Origin: Acidobacteriota bacterium
Lineage (GTDB): Bacteria > Acidobacteriota > JAAYUB01
Direction of reading: 5' to 3'
Assembly: GCA_018001935.1 (NCBI GenBank)
Contig: JAGNHB010000053.1
Span: 1 to 41,783 of the forward strand
Length of the DNA stretch: 41,783 nucleotides
Part shown: piece after piece, positions 41,449 through 41,783 of the stretch
Position numbering within the stretch: the first letter of the stretch is position 1
How the letters are laid out: each line of letters starts with the position of its first letter
Program-made: the position numbers and the translations under genes
Notes under the pieces: model-generated
The model's database searches: none
What the model saw: only the letters and a program-made list of their open reading frames with translations
Told to the model about the DNA's origin: nothing

Positions 41449-41530
41449 TTTTCTTTGCGAGCTTGGCGCCTTTGCGAGATCAAGATCCGGACAAGCTCTC
41501 GCCAAGGCGCCAAGCTCGCGAAGGAAGACC
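41449..41530. repeat. CTTTGCG-family inverted repeat, copy 5
   Basis: The most regular copy: CTTTGCGAGCTTGGCGCC and CTCGCCAAGGCGCCAAGC pair around a GATCCGGA spacer. The region 41334-41783 holds no supported gene; it is made of this repeat, the short 9-mer and the inverted repeat at 41595-41656. Confidence 0.85.
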
Positions 41531-41594
41531 GCACGGGCCGCAAATCCCGCATCACCCGCGATCACCCCTGCCGGCTTCCGATGCTCCGTTTTTT

Positions 41595-41656
41595 CCGTGC
41601 CGTGCTTTGGCGAAAATCATCCCGGAAGGATCTCTCACAGAGGCACAGGGGCACGG
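41595..41656. repeat. Inverted repeat with CCGTGCC arms
   Basis: CCGTGCCGTGC (41595-41605) and GCACAGGGGCACGG (41643-41656) can pair with mismatch. The right part, read on the minus strand, resembles the flank of the AT-rich inverted repeat at about 10048-10085. Confidence 0.6.
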
Positions 41657-41783
41657 CGCTGTTCGCGCCGGTCTGGGATGAGGCCAAAATCAGCGGTTTG
41701 GGGTGAGGCCAGCGACTGGTTTTCAATCGACAGTGCAAAGAGAGAGGATTTCGCAGGAGCGAGAAGGGAGCTCGGTTCACCGG

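Noticed and set aside
41562..41780. Small minus-strand gene at the window end
   Set aside because: Its coding would run through the CCGTGCC inverted repeat; no ribosome site or family match.

Overview
This high-GC (about 65-70%) bacterial window has two parts. Bases 1-25.7 kb are an accessory-like stretch of mixed-strand single genes separated by repeat-rich spacers. Bases 26.1-41.3 kb are one uninterrupted plus-strand ribosomal protein operon. Gene content fits an Acidobacteriota-like or similar Gram-negative-type lineage: a merged S10-spc-alpha operon with secY-adk-map-infA inside, secreted dockerin-like proteins, and intergenic spacers full of short palindromic and tandem repeats. I cannot fix the phylum from sequence alone.

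Region by region. 0.1-2.5 kb: a nucleoside phosphorylase (minus) divergent from yebC-ruvC. 2.6-6.0 kb: a secreted hypothetical protein (minus), a tiny Tyr/Arg/His-rich secreted protein, and a DUF4139-like exported protein. 6.0-9.8 kb: a 175-bp palindromic element, a secreted alpha/beta hydrolase with an N-terminal dockerin-like pair, and a glycerate 2-kinase (minus) with an unusual insertion. 9.85-11.1 kb: noncoding repeat cluster 1. 11.2-14.4 kb: a DegT-type sugar aminotransferase, a DUF1972-type glycosyltransferase and an exported isochorismatase-family hydrolase. 14.6-18.5 kb: one 1297-residue protein fusing a SEDS (RodA/FtsW) glycosyltransferase to a class B penicillin-binding transpeptidase. 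18.6-20.8 kb: a secreted Asp-box beta-propeller with a C-terminal dockerin-like pair. 20.8-22.0 kb: repeat cluster 2. 22.0-25.7 kb: a membrane protein (minus), a VapBC-type toxin-antitoxin pair, and a secreted beta-lactamase-family serine hydrolase with an N-terminal dockerin-like pair.

26.1-41.3 kb holds, in order, S10 L3 L4 L23 L2 S19 L22 S3 L16 L29 S17 L14 L24 L5 S14 S8 L6 L18 S5 L30 L15 SecY Adk Map IF-1 L36 S13 S11 S4 RpoA L17, ending in a strong intrinsic terminator. Many neighbours overlap by ATGA or lie under 25 bp apart, so co-transcription and translational coupling are likely. The operon supplies ribosome parts, the Sec channel, initiation factor 1, N-terminal Met removal and the RNA polymerase alpha subunit.

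Most unusual are the SEDS-transpeptidase fusion, the two composite noncoding repeat clusters that share modules in different order, a near-identical direct repeat of at least 115 bp that abuts the stop codons of two unrelated genes, and three secreted proteins of different folds that each carry a dockerin-like calcium-binding pair. No tRNA, rRNA, CRISPR array or intact insertion sequence was found.
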